A stretch of 64,000 nucleotides of DNA from JAFASC01 sp034669505. Lineage in GTDB: Bacteria; Pseudomonadota; Alphaproteobacteria; Rhizobiales; Beijerinckiaceae. The first letter of the stretch is position 1. Every line of letters starts with the position of its first letter. The notes under the pieces were generated by a model that saw only the letters and a program-made list of their open reading frames with translations, had not been told where the DNA came from and made no database searches. Shown here piece after piece: positions 44,505-52,863 of this stretch. The stretch lies in the NCBI GenBank assembly GCA_034669505.1, contig JAXDNJ010000076.1, positions 14,031 to 78,030 of the forward strand, in the 5' to 3' direction. Both the position numbers and the translations under genes were made by a program.

Positions 44505-44911
44505 GCCGCGATAAAGGTGAGCGCGCCGGCCGATTCAAGCGCGAGGTCGAAGGTAATTTCGCCAGCATGCTCGCCGCGCCAGTCGAGGCTCGATATCTGG
44601 AACAAGCCGGAGATCGTACCGAAACCCGGGATTACAATCTGCCAGGTGCGGATCAACGCATCGAAGAACACGCTGCGCATCAATGCGTCAGAGCTCTCGT
44701 CTTTGAACACGCCGGTGCCGGCGACGCTCGCGCGCATGACGCCCGCCCCTTGCAGGAGCTCGCGCCAGCGGCCAGCGGATTCGGCATTGGTGATATCGAC
44801 AGTGTCGGCGTTGAGTGCGAGACGGCGCGTGCGCAAACCCGCGACCGTGACGAAATTGCCGGTGCCGTCGTCGAGCTTGAGAAGAAGGTCTTTGCCTTTC
44901 TGTGCGGACAT
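44501..44911 (-). CDS. GTA gp9-like major tail protein
   Basis: A 136-residue homologue of RcGTA rcc01691, the tail tube subunit. It starts MSAQKGKDLLLKLDDGTGNFVTVAGLRTR and has TVDITNAESAGRWRELLQGAGVM and EITFDLALESAGALTFIAA, typical of the phage major tail protein (TP901-1/lambda gpV-like) fold. Copy number in the particle is high, so it should be strongly translated. Confidence 0.94.
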   Translation of the reverse strand: MSAQKGKDLLLKLDDGTGNFVTVAGLRTRRLALNADTVDITNAESAGRWRELLQGAGVMRASVAGTGVFKDESSDALMRSVFFDALIRTWQIVIPGFGTISGLFQISSLDWRGEHAGEITFDLALESAGALTFIAA

Positions 44912-44924
44912 TGCGTTTTCCTGA

Positions 44925-45344
44925 TCAGCCAGCCGTCAAATCTTCTGTGGTCGCGCGGAAGCGCAGGTTCACCCGCGCGAACCGGCCGTTTGCCTCGCGC
45001 TTCGTCTCGAACTGCACGAAGCGCAGGTTGACGAGCTTGTAGCCGTCGAGATCGAGCATTGCGTCGTCGAGGAGAGCGATGACGGAATTGCCGATCTCGA
45101 TTGCCTGCTTCGTACCGCGCTCAGCCGACCAGACCGCGATCACGAACAGATGCTCGGCACCGCGTGATAAGCTGGAAGACCAATCCCGCACCTGCGTATC
45201 GGAGAAGGTGAGGTAAGGCGCCTCCACATCGCGCGGCGCCTCATCGAAGATTTTCGTGCCGCCGAGCGCGGTGACAAGTGCGGAAGCGGCGGCGAGCTTG
45301 GCGTGAATGGCTTTGCGCAGCGCGGTCACGGGAGACGTGGTCAT
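44925..45344 (-). CDS. GTA gp8-like tail terminator (DUF3168)
   Basis: A 139-residue DUF3168 protein (RcGTA rcc01690) that caps the tail tube. It has ALRKAIHAKLAAASALVTAL, GGTKIFDEAPRDVEAPYLTFSDTQVRDWSS and VNLRFRATTEDLTAG. It lies between the head-tail adaptor and the major tail gene in canonical order. Confidence 0.92.
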   Translation of the reverse strand: MTTSPVTALRKAIHAKLAAASALVTALGGTKIFDEAPRDVEAPYLTFSDTQVRDWSSSLSRGAEHLFVIAVWSAERGTKQAIEIGNSVIALLDDAMLDLDGYKLVNLRFVQFETKREANGRFARVNLRFRATTEDLTAG

Positions 45345-45354
45345 TGCCCGGCGC

Positions 45355-45687
45355 TCATTGTTTGATCTCTTCGCAGCGGCAGATCAGGACGCGCTGGCGC
45401 TCGTCTGGATCGAAAGCCGCGTGAATGAGAAAGCTGCGGGCGCCCAGGCGGAAGCGCATGCCGCTCTGCATGTCACCACGCCAGCGGATGAGAATACGAT
45501 GCGTGACCGCCTCTTCCTGACGCTCCGCAACAAAGCGGTCGCCGGAGGTGGCCGGGATGATCTGTCCCCAGACGTCGCCGAGGGGCGACCATGCCGTCTG
45601 CAGCGCGCCGGACTCGTCCGTCGACTCCAATGCAGCGTCGAGCGACAGTCGCTGCCGCATCACGCCGACAAAAGCGCGCTTTCTCAT
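45355..45687 (-). CDS. GTA gp7-like head-tail adaptor
   Basis: A 110-residue phage head closure protein of the SPP1 gp16/HK97 gp7 type (RcGTA rcc01689). The family signatures are RQRLSLDAALESTDESGALQTAWSPLGDVWGQI and HRILIRWRGDMQSGMRFRLGARSF. The ATG overlaps the connector stop as ATGA. Confidence 0.92.
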   Translation of the reverse strand: MRKRAFVGVMRQRLSLDAALESTDESGALQTAWSPLGDVWGQIIPATSGDRFVAERQEEAVTHRILIRWRGDMQSGMRFRLGARSFLIHAAFDPDERQRVLICRCEEIKQ

Positions 45688-46259
45688 GCGAGCCTCGGGC
45701 GCTGATAGGGAGCGACCAGTGCGCGCACGGAGGACGGCAGCGCGTTCGCCATATCTGCGGCGTCCGCGTCACCGCGATTCTCGTACCAATCGGTGACCAG
45801 CGCGCGGATCGCCTGGCGCAGCGGCTCCGGCACGCTCTCCGGCGTCGTGCCGTAGCCGACGACGATGTCGATCTCTACGCCGGCGGCGTTCCGGCCCGGG
45901 TTTTGCGGTGGCGCGCCGAAGATGATTCGCGCCGCATCAGGCGCGCTGTCGACATAATAGAGCGAGGCGCTCACCGCCTGCGCTACGCCGGCCGCATCGT
46001 AGACGCGCATTGCCGTCAGCGATTGGAACGGCGCCAGCGGGATTTTGATCAGCCGCTCGTTCGGCCAGCAATCGTAAATGAGCCGCCATGTCTGCGTGAT
46101 CAGCATGCAGCGAATTTGCGCCTCGACCATCAAGCGTGCAGCGGTGATCAGCGCGCCGACCACGTCATCATCGTCGTTGGTCTCGAGCTTCAGCCATTTC
46201 TTGGCGTCGGCGAGCGCGACCGGCTCGATCGCCGGGCCGTTGACGATGAGTGGGATCAT
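45684..46259 (-). CDS. GTA gp6-like head-tail connector
   Basis: A 191-residue homologue of HK97 gp6-type connectors (RcGTA rcc01688): LADAKKWLKLETNDDDDVVGALITAARLMVEAQ and LRQAIRALVTDWYENRGDA are typical. It is first of the minus-strand head-tail genes after the plus-strand protease insert, so it needs its own promoter or read-through across that insert. Confidence 0.92.
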   Translation of the reverse strand: MIPLIVNGPAIEPVALADAKKWLKLETNDDDDVVGALITAARLMVEAQIRCMLITQTWRLIYDCWPNERLIKIPLAPFQSLTAMRVYDAAGVAQAVSASLYYVDSAPDAARIIFGAPPQNPGRNAAGVEIDIVVGYGTTPESVPEPLRQAIRALVTDWYENRGDADAADMANALPSSVRALVAPYQRPRLA

Positions 46260-46274
46260 GCGGAGAGTCTCAAA

Positions 46275-47021
46275 ATGGGATTACAAACGGGCTACAGAGC
46301 ACCGGCCATCGCCGCGGCTTGTCTGACGATCATCGCTCTGGCGATGCCGCGGACGGCGGCAGCGATCGTCGGGCGTAGCGACGACGGTGCGAAGTGGCAG
46401 AATCAGGTCGTGATGGTGCTATCGCGCGACGGCAACCGTGCGGGCTTTTGCACCGGCGTCGTGCTGACGCGAAACATCTTCCTCACCGCTGCACATTGCG
46501 TTTCGAATCCGAGCGGCACCCGCCTCTACTTGCCCGGGCAGCCTCCGCTTGCGTTGCGCCGCATCGCGAGACACCCGGCCTTTCACGCCGACGCACCGCG
46601 AACGCGCAGCCGCTCGATCGATCTCGCGTTACTCGAAACCGCAGACGCACTGCCCGCAGATTCCACCGCGCCGCCTTTTGCGGAGGCCGCACGCTACGAG
46701 CTCCGCACCGCATTCGAAATCGCCGGCTTCGGCGTGTCACGCGAAGACGATGCGAAAACGTCAGGTACCCTTCGCCTCGGCCACCTCACCTTGCGTGCGC
46801 CGCTATCATCCGTGCTGCTGTGGCTCGATGACCCGCAAGGCGACACCGGCGCCTGCACCGGCGATTCCGGTGGGCCGGTCTTCACCGAGGGTGGCAAGCT
46901 TGCCGCGATCATCGCGTTCGCTGAAGGCCAGGGATCGCGGCGTTGCGGCAAGCTCACGCAGGCCGTGCTCGTTGCGCCGCATCGAGGCTGGATCGAGCGA
47001 GTGCTCGCGAGCTGGCGTTAG
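46275..47021 (+). CDS. Secreted trypsin-like serine protease inserted in the GTA cluster
   Basis: A 248-residue S1 family protease on the strand opposite to all surrounding GTA genes. A signal peptide (ending MPRTAAA) is followed directly by IVG at residue 31, as in mature trypsins. The triad is His74 (LTAAHCVSN), Asp116 (SRSIDLALLE) and Ser198 (TGDSGGPVF); Cys59-Cys75 and Cys194-Cys224 could form the standard disulfides. It lies between capsid and connector with almost no spacer (1 base after the capsid stop, 15 bases before the connector). It could be a moron carried by the cluster or a periplasmic protease unrelated to particle assembly. Confidence 0.9.
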   Translation: MGLQTGYRAPAIAAACLTIIALAMPRTAAAIVGRSDDGAKWQNQVVMVLSRDGNRAGFCTGVVLTRNIFLTAAHCVSNPSGTRLYLPGQPPLALRRIARHPAFHADAPRTRSRSIDLALLETADALPADSTAPPFAEAARYELRTAFEIAGFGVSREDDAKTSGTLRLGHLTLRAPLSSVLLWLDDPQGDTGACTGDSGGPVFTEGGKLAAIIAFAEGQGSRRCGKLTQAVLVAPHRGWIERVLASWR

Positions 47022-47022
47022 A

Positions 47023-48264
47023 TCACGTCGTCCCGAACTTCATCAGCTTGATCGCGTCGAAATCCTGCACGCCGCCCCCGACCCGCTTCGTCGTGTAGAA
47101 AAGCACGTAAGGTTTGGCCGAGAACGGATCGCGCAGGACGCGAATGCCGATCCGGTCGACCACGACATAACCGCGCTGGAAATCGCCGAAGGCGATCGCA
47201 AAGCTGTTGGCGGCGATGTCCGGCATGTCCTCGGCCTCGACCACCGGGAAGCCGATCAGCGTCGCGTGCGCGTCGGCGGTCGTCGGCGGCTGCCAGATGT
47301 AATCGCCCTCGCTCGTCTTGAATTTGCGGATCGCCGATTGCGTCTTGCGGTTCATGACGAACCTGGCGTTCTGGCGGTAGCCGGCCTTCAGCGAATAGAT
47401 CAGATCGAACAGCTCGTCCGAAGGATTGGTATCGGCGAAGGCGCCGGCCGCGCCGGAGACGACGTAGCCGAGGTCGCCCCACAGCCAAGCGGATTGTGCG
47501 ACCTTGGTGTAGGACAGGAAACCCCTCGGCTTGTTGACGCCGTCGCCATTGACGAAAGCGCTGCCCTCCTGCTCGGCGAACACGACCGCGACTTCATCGG
47601 CGATCCATTGCTCGATGTCGACGACGGCATCGTCGAGCAGCGTCTGCGTCGCCGCCGGCATGGCGTAGAGCTCCATCGCCGGAAATGTCATATCGGCGAT
47701 CGTCTGCGTCGCGGTCTGCGGGCGCGGCTCGGTCTCGCCGACCCAACCCGACGCGGGACCAAGCATCGAGAACGCCATGCGCAGGCTCGAGGCGGAGATC
47801 GTGCGCACGCTGGCAAGTCCACGGATCGGCGAGATGCTCGCCATGCGCTTTAGAATTTCCTGCTCGACGGGCTGCGGCACGAGATAGCCGCCGTCCGGCC
47901 CGGAGCCGACGGAGAGCGCCTTTTCCTCGAGCGCTTTGAGGCCCGGCGCCTCGCCGGCGCGCATGTAGAGACCGAACGCCGCCTTGTGCTCGTGTCCGAG
48001 GTGATCGCCGCGTTCGCCGCCGAGCCGCGGCCGCGCGCGCTCGAGATTCATGCGATCGAGTCGCCGCTTCGTCGTGTCGAGCTCCGCGTTGATGCGCGTG
48101 AGCTTTTCTTCAGTGATCACGTCGGGGCCGAGCTTCGCTTCGATTTCGGCGAGCTTGGCGTCGTTCGTCTCCTTGTAGGCGGCGAAGGCCCGGTTGAAAT
48201 CCTCAAACGCGACGGCGGTTTCCGCCGATTTGGTTTCGAGGCCGTGATGTTCGTTGCTGTGCAT
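47023..48264 (-). CDS. GTA gp5-like major capsid protein (HK97 fold)
   Basis: A 413-residue HK97-type capsid protein. The first 110 residues are a charged coiled coil (FEDFNRAFAAYKETNDAKLAEIEAKLG, ITEEKLTRINAELDTTKRRLDRM) that would be the scaffold removed by the prohead protease. The mature shell domain has SVGSGPDGGYLVPQPVEQEILKRM, FVNGDGVNKPRGFLSY and QNARFVMNRKTQSAIRKFK. The ATG at 48264 begins MHSNEHHGLETK and follows AAGGAGA; upstream residues in frame are not capsid-like. Confidence 0.95.
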   Translation of the reverse strand: MHSNEHHGLETKSAETAVAFEDFNRAFAAYKETNDAKLAEIEAKLGPDVITEEKLTRINAELDTTKRRLDRMNLERARPRLGGERGDHLGHEHKAAFGLYMRAGEAPGLKALEEKALSVGSGPDGGYLVPQPVEQEILKRMASISPIRGLASVRTISASSLRMAFSMLGPASGWVGETEPRPQTATQTIADMTFPAMELYAMPAATQTLLDDAVVDIEQWIADEVAVVFAEQEGSAFVNGDGVNKPRGFLSYTKVAQSAWLWGDLGYVVSGAAGAFADTNPSDELFDLIYSLKAGYRQNARFVMNRKTQSAIRKFKTSEGDYIWQPPTTADAHATLIGFPVVEAEDMPDIAANSFAIAFGDFQRGYVVVDRIGIRVLRDPFSAKPYVLFYTTKRVGGGVQDFDAIKLMKFGTT

Positions 48265-48374
48265 GGTTTCTCCTTGTTGTGTGTGGCGCGCAAACGCCCT
48301 CGCGTCTCGCCACAGCGGGAGACGGGTGGTGTTGCATGAATAGGTGGAAAGCTCGGCAGCGCTGCCGCAGTGGA

Positions 48375-48632
48375 TCATTCCGGCCGTGGCGCCTTACCCG
48401 TCAAGCGATTGAGAAACTGCAGGTAGGCGCGAAATTGTTCTCTCGTCAGTTCGTACCAGTCCTGGCCGGGCTCCGGAATCGGGCGCGGCAGGTATTCGGG
48501 CTTGTATGTCCGTGCGATGAGCATGTTCAGAAACATCTTCGCTTGCAGGTATTCCGGCTGCCCGTGAACTGCGGTCTTCGCCTCGACGCCGTTCACATAT
48601 ATCAAAATGACATATTCCTCTCGATCCAGCAT
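48375..48632 (-). CDS. Small protein downstream of the toxin, possible immunity protein
   Basis: An 85-residue protein starting MLDREEYVILIYVNGVEAKTAV and ending YELTREQFRAYLQFLNRLTG. It has no signal or membrane segment and looks like a compact alpha/beta domain. It begins seven bases after the stop of the RNase A-like toxin gene and both are absent from canonical GTA clusters. Toxin-then-small-gene order is typical for effector/immunity pairs, so a cognate immunity role is the best guess. I recognise no family. Confidence 0.6.
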   Translation of the reverse strand: MLDREEYVILIYVNGVEAKTAVHGQPEYLQAKMFLNMLIARTYKPEYLPRPIPEPGQDWYELTREQFRAYLQFLNRLTGKAPRPE

Positions 48633-48639
48633 GGTGATC

Positions 48640-49317
48640 TCATTCTATTGGATAGGCCGTGTGCACTCGAAAGCCGCTGGAAGAGCGTGGATCACGGGCG
48701 ATAAGCACACGCACGCCGTAAGTGTCACGTATATACGGTATTGACTCCAGAGTCGGTAGAAAGGCCTCGTAACCCGTGGGAGAATCAAACTCCGCGGTGA
48801 CAATATCGCCTCCCCGCTCGCCGCTTGCCACTCGATCGACACGGTCGCGGTTTTGCAAGAGGGTCGAGTTTACCAGATCCGTAGCAGATTCGAGCGACGT
48901 GAACGAACCACGACTAAGGCCGTGTGGGTATTGACCCGTGTCTGCCATGTCCTGGGCGACTTGTTGCACCTCGATTTTCAGATCGGCTTCACTCCTTGCC
49001 ACATGCCTTTCGATCGCGGGTCCGCCGCGATGCTCCTCTTCCTCAAGGTCGATTGCGTATGACTGTGCCGGATCACTACCGTCGCTCGCACTGCGTCCTT
49101 CTTCGGGCGAGCCAGAGTCCGTATCGCGCCCCTGCTCTGTCCCGCCGCCGCTCGTCCATTGACCGCCCTCCAGGCTGCCGGCCGGCGCGCGCGGCTGGCT
49201 CGGGCTGTATTTCAGCAAGTAGATGAGTCGGCAGAGTTTTAGTTCGACATCGAGCGGCGACGCGCATCTTATATTCAGCAGCTCCATGTCGCTGCCGCTG
49301 TCGCGCGTGTTCAGCAT
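48640..49317 (-). CDS. Putative toxin with RNase A-like (CdiA-CT type) C-terminal domain
   Basis: A 225-residue protein. Residues 41-58 carry QPRAPAGSLEGGQWTSGG, a motif shared by many phage-linked and polymorphic toxin proteins. A Ser/Glu/Asp-rich linker (60-95) leads to a C-terminal domain of about 125 residues beginning ERHVARSEADL (His105) and containing SRGSFTSLESATDLVNSTL and a final GFRVHTAYPIE. The early His, the SFTSLESA helix and the V-x-TAYP ending resemble the bacterial RNase A-like domain of CdiA toxins. The start may be 49317 or the ATG at 49287. It lies between prohead protease and capsid, where RcGTA has no such gene. Confidence 0.7.
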   Translation of the reverse strand: MLNTRDSGSDMELLNIRCASPLDVELKLCRLIYLLKYSPSQPRAPAGSLEGGQWTSGGGTEQGRDTDSGSPEEGRSASDGSDPAQSYAIDLEEEEHRGGPAIERHVARSEADLKIEVQQVAQDMADTGQYPHGLSRGSFTSLESATDLVNSTLLQNRDRVDRVASGERGGDIVTAEFDSPTGYEAFLPTLESIPYIRDTYGVRVLIARDPRSSSGFRVHTAYPIE

Positions 49318-49344
49318 GCGCGTTGTTTCTTGAGATTAGATTGT

Positions 49345-49444
49345 CGTCCTTGCGAGGAGCGTCAGCGACGAAGCAATCCAGAGGCAAACGCCTCAATCCA
49401 TGAAGCATCGGCTCCCGGACTGCTTCGCTGCGCTCGCAAGGACG
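49345..49444. repeat. REP-like inverted repeat at the end of the prohead protease gene
   Basis: Perfect 12-bp arms CGTCCTTGCGAG and CTCGCAAGGACG lie 76 bases apart, each extended imperfectly by an AGCGAAGCAATCC-like sequence. The same family appears at 53529-53610. The protease frame runs through the right arm (49393 stop), which supplies its last residues. Confidence 0.75.
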
Positions 49445-49995
49445 TCACCCCGCATCAGCCGCGCGCCTTCGCTCAGCGCGCGCAGCAAACGCCGCTCCTC
49501 CCCTCCCGCACCCTTCACCGCCGTGATCCGCGCCTGCGGCAGCATCGGGAACGTCACGACCGAAATCTCCCAGAGGTCGACGACATAAAGCCGGCGGATG
49601 CCGGTCTTGCGATCGATGGCGCTGCGGCCGGCCTTGAAGCCGATCGACAATCCGTCGACGGCGCGCTCGCGCATCAGCGCCAGCACTTCGCGGGCGCGCG
49701 CCACCGCGAGATTGAGGCGACCGATGACGCGCAAGCCGCGGCGATCTTCGGCGATGGACGTCCACTGCCCGATCGGCTCGGACGCGCGGTGCTGCCACAG
49801 CATTTTCACGCCGGACACGCCGCGTTTGGCGAGCGAGGTTGCGAACGCGCCGGGCACGGCTTCATCGCGGACGGAGTCGATGAGGCCGAAAACGCTCGCA
49901 TAGCCTTCGAACACGCCCGTGGGCGTAACGGTGGAAATGTCCGACGTCGCGCGCTTGATTTCGACGCCGGGCGGTAGATCGAGCCCGGCCTGCAT
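49393..49995 (-). CDS. GTA gp4-like prohead protease (HK97 family)
   Basis: A 200-residue HK97-family prohead protease (peptidase U35/S78 type). It has FEGYASVFGLIDSVRDEAVPGAFATSL, KMLWQHRASEPIGQW (His) and AVDGLSIGFKAGRS (Ser), and DLWEISVVTFPMLPQARI. It matures the capsid by removing its scaffold segment. The C-terminal residues VLASAAKQSGSRCFMD are encoded by a dispersed repeat and are not expected in homologues. The start overlaps the stop of the preceding small gene (TGATG). Confidence 0.93.
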   Translation of the reverse strand: MQAGLDLPPGVEIKRATSDISTVTPTGVFEGYASVFGLIDSVRDEAVPGAFATSLAKRGVSGVKMLWQHRASEPIGQWTSIAEDRRGLRVIGRLNLAVARAREVLALMRERAVDGLSIGFKAGRSAIDRKTGIRRLYVVDLWEISVVTFPMLPQARITAVKGAGGEERRLLRALSEGARLMRGDVLASAAKQSGSRCFMD

Positions 49996-50174
49996 CAGGG
50001 TTTCTCCCGCAGCACGCCGTGCGGCACCGGCGCGCCGCCGTGCAGCACCGGGCGCAGGCGCTCGAGCAATTCGAGGAACGAGCGGATGACGCGCTCGGGA
50101 TCGTAGCGCTTGCGGCGGTAGACGCGGTGTTTGGCCGGCCAGATGGTGGCCGCCATTTGTCTCATGATTTTCAT
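49995..50174 (-). CDS. Small basic GTA-cluster protein
   Basis: A 59-residue protein starting MKIMRQMAATIWPAKHRVYRRKRYDPERV and ending PVPHGVLREKP. Its start overlaps the stop of the membrane protein upstream as ATGA and its stop overlaps the protease start, so it is tightly coupled in the operon. I do not know a function; small genes in this position exist in other alphaproteobacterial GTA clusters. Confidence 0.6.
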   Translation of the reverse strand: MKIMRQMAATIWPAKHRVYRRKRYDPERVIRSFLELLERLRPVLHGGAPVPHGVLREKP

Positions 50175-50359
50175 GTCTCGGCTCCGAAGTGGCGGTTGAA
50201 GCGTGCGAGTTCGCGCACGAAGAGATCGAAGCGGCGGTTGGCCGCGACGACCTCGCGAAGTGCGAAGATGAGCAGCCCGGACGACCCGCTCGCCCAGAGA
50301 AACAAAGCGAGATGCGCGAGGTCGCCGCGCTCGATGATCGATGCCGTGACGTCGTTCAC
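50171..50359 (-). CDS. Small GTA-cluster membrane protein
   Basis: A 62-residue protein with one hydrophobic segment (LAHLALFLWASGSSGLLIFALREVV) between portal and prohead protease, in the position of the small rcc01685-type gene of RcGTA. It overlaps both neighbours by four bases, which supports real translation. No biochemical function is assigned. Confidence 0.65.
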   Translation of the reverse strand: MNDVTASIIERGDLAHLALFLWASGSSGLLIFALREVVAANRRFDLFVRELARFNRHFGAET

Positions 50360-51561
50360 GAGGATGTTCCCGTGTTGTCCTGCGCTGCAGCGGCCTGGAT
50401 GCCGCGCGGCAGCGCGCCGTAGCCGACGGCCTCACGTTTCTCGTCCTGCGTCAGGAACGAAGCCGCATCGATGCGGCGCCATTCGCTTTCACGATCGGCG
50501 GCGAGCGCGTCGATGCGGTCGACATCGTATTCGAAGCGAAACGGCTCGAACGCCGGACGCAGCCACGCGGCAAACGTCTTCTGCGTGCGCGAAACCAGGG
50601 GAATCACCGTCTGGCGCCAGAAGGCGCGGTTCGCCTCGGCGTAATTTGCAAACGTGTTGTCGCCGGGAAGTCCCAGCACGAGTGGCGGCACGCCGAAGGC
50701 GAGCGCGATCTCGCGCGCCGCGGCGGCTTTCGCTTCGATGAAATCCATGTCCTTCGGCGACAGCGACAGCGCTTTCCAGTCGAGTCCGCCTTCGAGCAGA
50801 AGCGGCCGGCCGGCATTAAGCGCACCGGAGAAATTCTCTTCGAGCTCTAACTTAAGCCGCTCGAATTGCTGCTCGGTCAGGTGCCCGCCGTCAGCGCCGG
50901 TGTAAACCAGCGCACCCGAAGGGCGCGCCGCATTGTCGAGCAGCGCCTTGTTCCAGAAACCCGCAGCGTTATGCGTATCCAGCGCGACCTGCGCCGCGGC
51001 GATCGGCGGAAACCCATAATAATCGTCGAGCGGATGAAAGCATTTCAAATGCAGGATCGGCGGCACGCCGTCGACGTCCATGTCGTAGCGCACCTTCTGC
51101 CCGGCGACGCTGTAATCGTACGCCGCGGGCCAGCCGTTGCGGCCGGGCACGACGCTCATGCGGTCCGGGCGCAGCGAATAGAATTCGCGTGGGGCATTGT
51201 CGACTGAGACCGCCTCGACATAGGAATTGCCGAAGAGCAGCAAATTGCTGTAGAGGCCCTCGAAAAAGGCGATCCCGCTGCCGCCGGCATTCGGCTGTGC
51301 AATGAGATCCGAGAGCGGATGATCCGGATTTTCCTCCCGTCCTTCAAACACGAGCCACGGGATCGACGCGGCGGCTTCCGCAATCATCCGCACGGCGCGG
51401 AAGACGACGGCGTTGCGCTCGTATCCGGCTTGCGTCAGCGCCACGGCCTTGCGCGTCGTCCAGCGCGCGTAGGAGAGCGAATGCAGCGCGAGCAACGCAC
51501 CGGCGCGCGAGTCTTTCGCCTCGGGCGCGCGGCCGAGCAAGCGTGAGAGAAACGACGGCAT
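50356..51561 (-). CDS. GTA gp3-like portal protein (HK97 family)
   Basis: A 401-residue HK97-type portal. Family segments include YERNAVVFRAVRMIAEAAASIPWLV, LLLFGNSYVEAVSVDN, LHLKCFHPLDDYYGFPPI and ALAFGVPPLVLGLPGDNTFANYAEANRAFWRQTV. The portal forms the dodecameric ring for DNA entry. It starts 12 bases after the large terminase stop. Length matches RcGTA portal. Confidence 0.95.
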   Translation of the reverse strand: MPSFLSRLLGRAPEAKDSRAGALLALHSLSYARWTTRKAVALTQAGYERNAVVFRAVRMIAEAAASIPWLVFEGREENPDHPLSDLIAQPNAGGSGIAFFEGLYSNLLLFGNSYVEAVSVDNAPREFYSLRPDRMSVVPGRNGWPAAYDYSVAGQKVRYDMDVDGVPPILHLKCFHPLDDYYGFPPIAAAQVALDTHNAAGFWNKALLDNAARPSGALVYTGADGGHLTEQQFERLKLELEENFSGALNAGRPLLLEGGLDWKALSLSPKDMDFIEAKAAAAREIALAFGVPPLVLGLPGDNTFANYAEANRAFWRQTVIPLVSRTQKTFAAWLRPAFEPFRFEYDVDRIDALAADRESEWRRIDAASFLTQDEKREAVGYGALPRGIQAAAAQDNTGTSS

Positions 51562-51573
51562 CAGCTTCTCGGA

Positions 51574-52863
51574 TTACATCCGCCGCATGCGCGGCTGGGC
51601 CGGCTTCGGAATCAGCGCCAGCGCGGTAATCGCCCACACCAGCGCATCGAGCCGGTCGGGCGAGCGGCCGTTGAGCAGACCCTCCGGCCCGAAGGCGCAC
51701 ATCTCGTCTTCGAGCGCCGGGAACGCGCCGACATGATGCACGCGCTTCTGCTCATAGAGCTGCGCGACCGGGGCGGCGCGGAGATACTTGCCGCGCGTCG
51801 CGCGCACCGACGTCACCGGCACCGACGCGTCCGCTTCGGCGATCACGCTCGCCACCATCTCGCCGCCCTGGTTTACCTCGGCGACCAGCGCGTCTCCGTG
51901 CAGCCGGTGATACAGAGCCAGCGCGACCTGCGCCCATTGTTGCGGCCGCGCCGCGGCAAGCGACTCGTCGGCGAGCACGAAAGCAAAACCCGCTTCATCG
52001 ATCCCCGCCGCAACAATGCCGCACGCATCGGCGCGTTTGTGCGACGAGGCCGGCGGATCGATCGCCACGACAATGCGGGTCAGCGCCGGCGCGGCCCGAA
52101 CCCGGGCGCGTTCGATGATTGCGCGCGTCCACAACGCGTCCGGCCGCTCCTCGACGAACTCACCGTCGAGCTCCTGCCGGCCGAGCCGCGTGCCGCCGTA
52201 GCGCGCGACCACCGTCTCGAGAAAGGCCGGCGCGAGATTTTCCTCGTTCTCGCGCGTCGTCGCATGCGTCTGCTTGGTCGCGGGATCGGCGAGGATGCGC
52301 TTCAACAAAGGCACCGCGCGCGGCGTCGTCGTGATCAGCTGGCGCGGCCAGCTACCCAGCCGCAGGCCGAATTGCAGCATGTCCCAGGTCTCCTCTGCGA
52401 GGCGCCATTTCGCCAGTTCGTCGCACCAGGCCGCATCGAATTGCGGCCCGCGCAGCGCCTCCGGATCCTCGGCGGAAAAAGCCTGCGCCACCGCGCCGTT
52501 CGGCCATACGAGCCGCTTGCGCGCCACTTCATAAGACGGCCGCTCGCCGCGTGGATGCGCAGCCAAAATGCCCGACACGCCCTCGATCATCACTTCGCGC
52601 ACGTCCGCGGCGCTCTCGCCGACAAGCGCGATGCGCCCGACCGCTTCGCTCGTCACTTCCGGGTCGCCGCGCGCCAATCCGCGCACCCATTGCGCGCCGG
52701 CGCGCGTCTTGCCGGCGCCGCGGCCGCCGAGGAAAAGCCAGACGCGCCATTCCGGCTTCGGCACGAAGAACGGGAATTGCGCGCGCCGCGCTTCAAAACT
52801 CCAGTCGGCGAGCAGCCGCTCGCATTCGCGTGCCGTGAAGCCTTCTAAGAGTTCATTCGCCAT
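51574..52863 (-). CDS. GTA gp2-like large terminase
   Basis: A 429-residue packaging ATPase/nuclease. Walker A is WRVWLFLGGRGAGKTRAGAQW; Walker B-like acidic residues are in FDAAWCDELAKW, with LITTTPRAVPLLK as coupling motif III; nuclease acidic residues lie in RIVVAIDPPASSHKRADACGIV and DRLDALVWAITALAL. I use the ATG at 52863 (MANELLEGFTARECERLLADW), which overlaps the small terminase end by eleven bases; longer in-frame starts lie within that gene. Confidence 0.95.
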   Translation of the reverse strand: MANELLEGFTARECERLLADWSFEARRAQFPFFVPKPEWRVWLFLGGRGAGKTRAGAQWVRGLARGDPEVTSEAVGRIALVGESAADVREVMIEGVSGILAAHPRGERPSYEVARKRLVWPNGAVAQAFSAEDPEALRGPQFDAAWCDELAKWRLAEETWDMLQFGLRLGSWPRQLITTTPRAVPLLKRILADPATKQTHATTRENEENLAPAFLETVVARYGGTRLGRQELDGEFVEERPDALWTRAIIERARVRAAPALTRIVVAIDPPASSHKRADACGIVAAGIDEAGFAFVLADESLAAARPQQWAQVALALYHRLHGDALVAEVNQGGEMVASVIAEADASVPVTSVRATRGKYLRAAPVAQLYEQKRVHHVGAFPALEDEMCAFGPEGLLNGRSPDRLDALVWAITALALIPKPAQPRMRRM

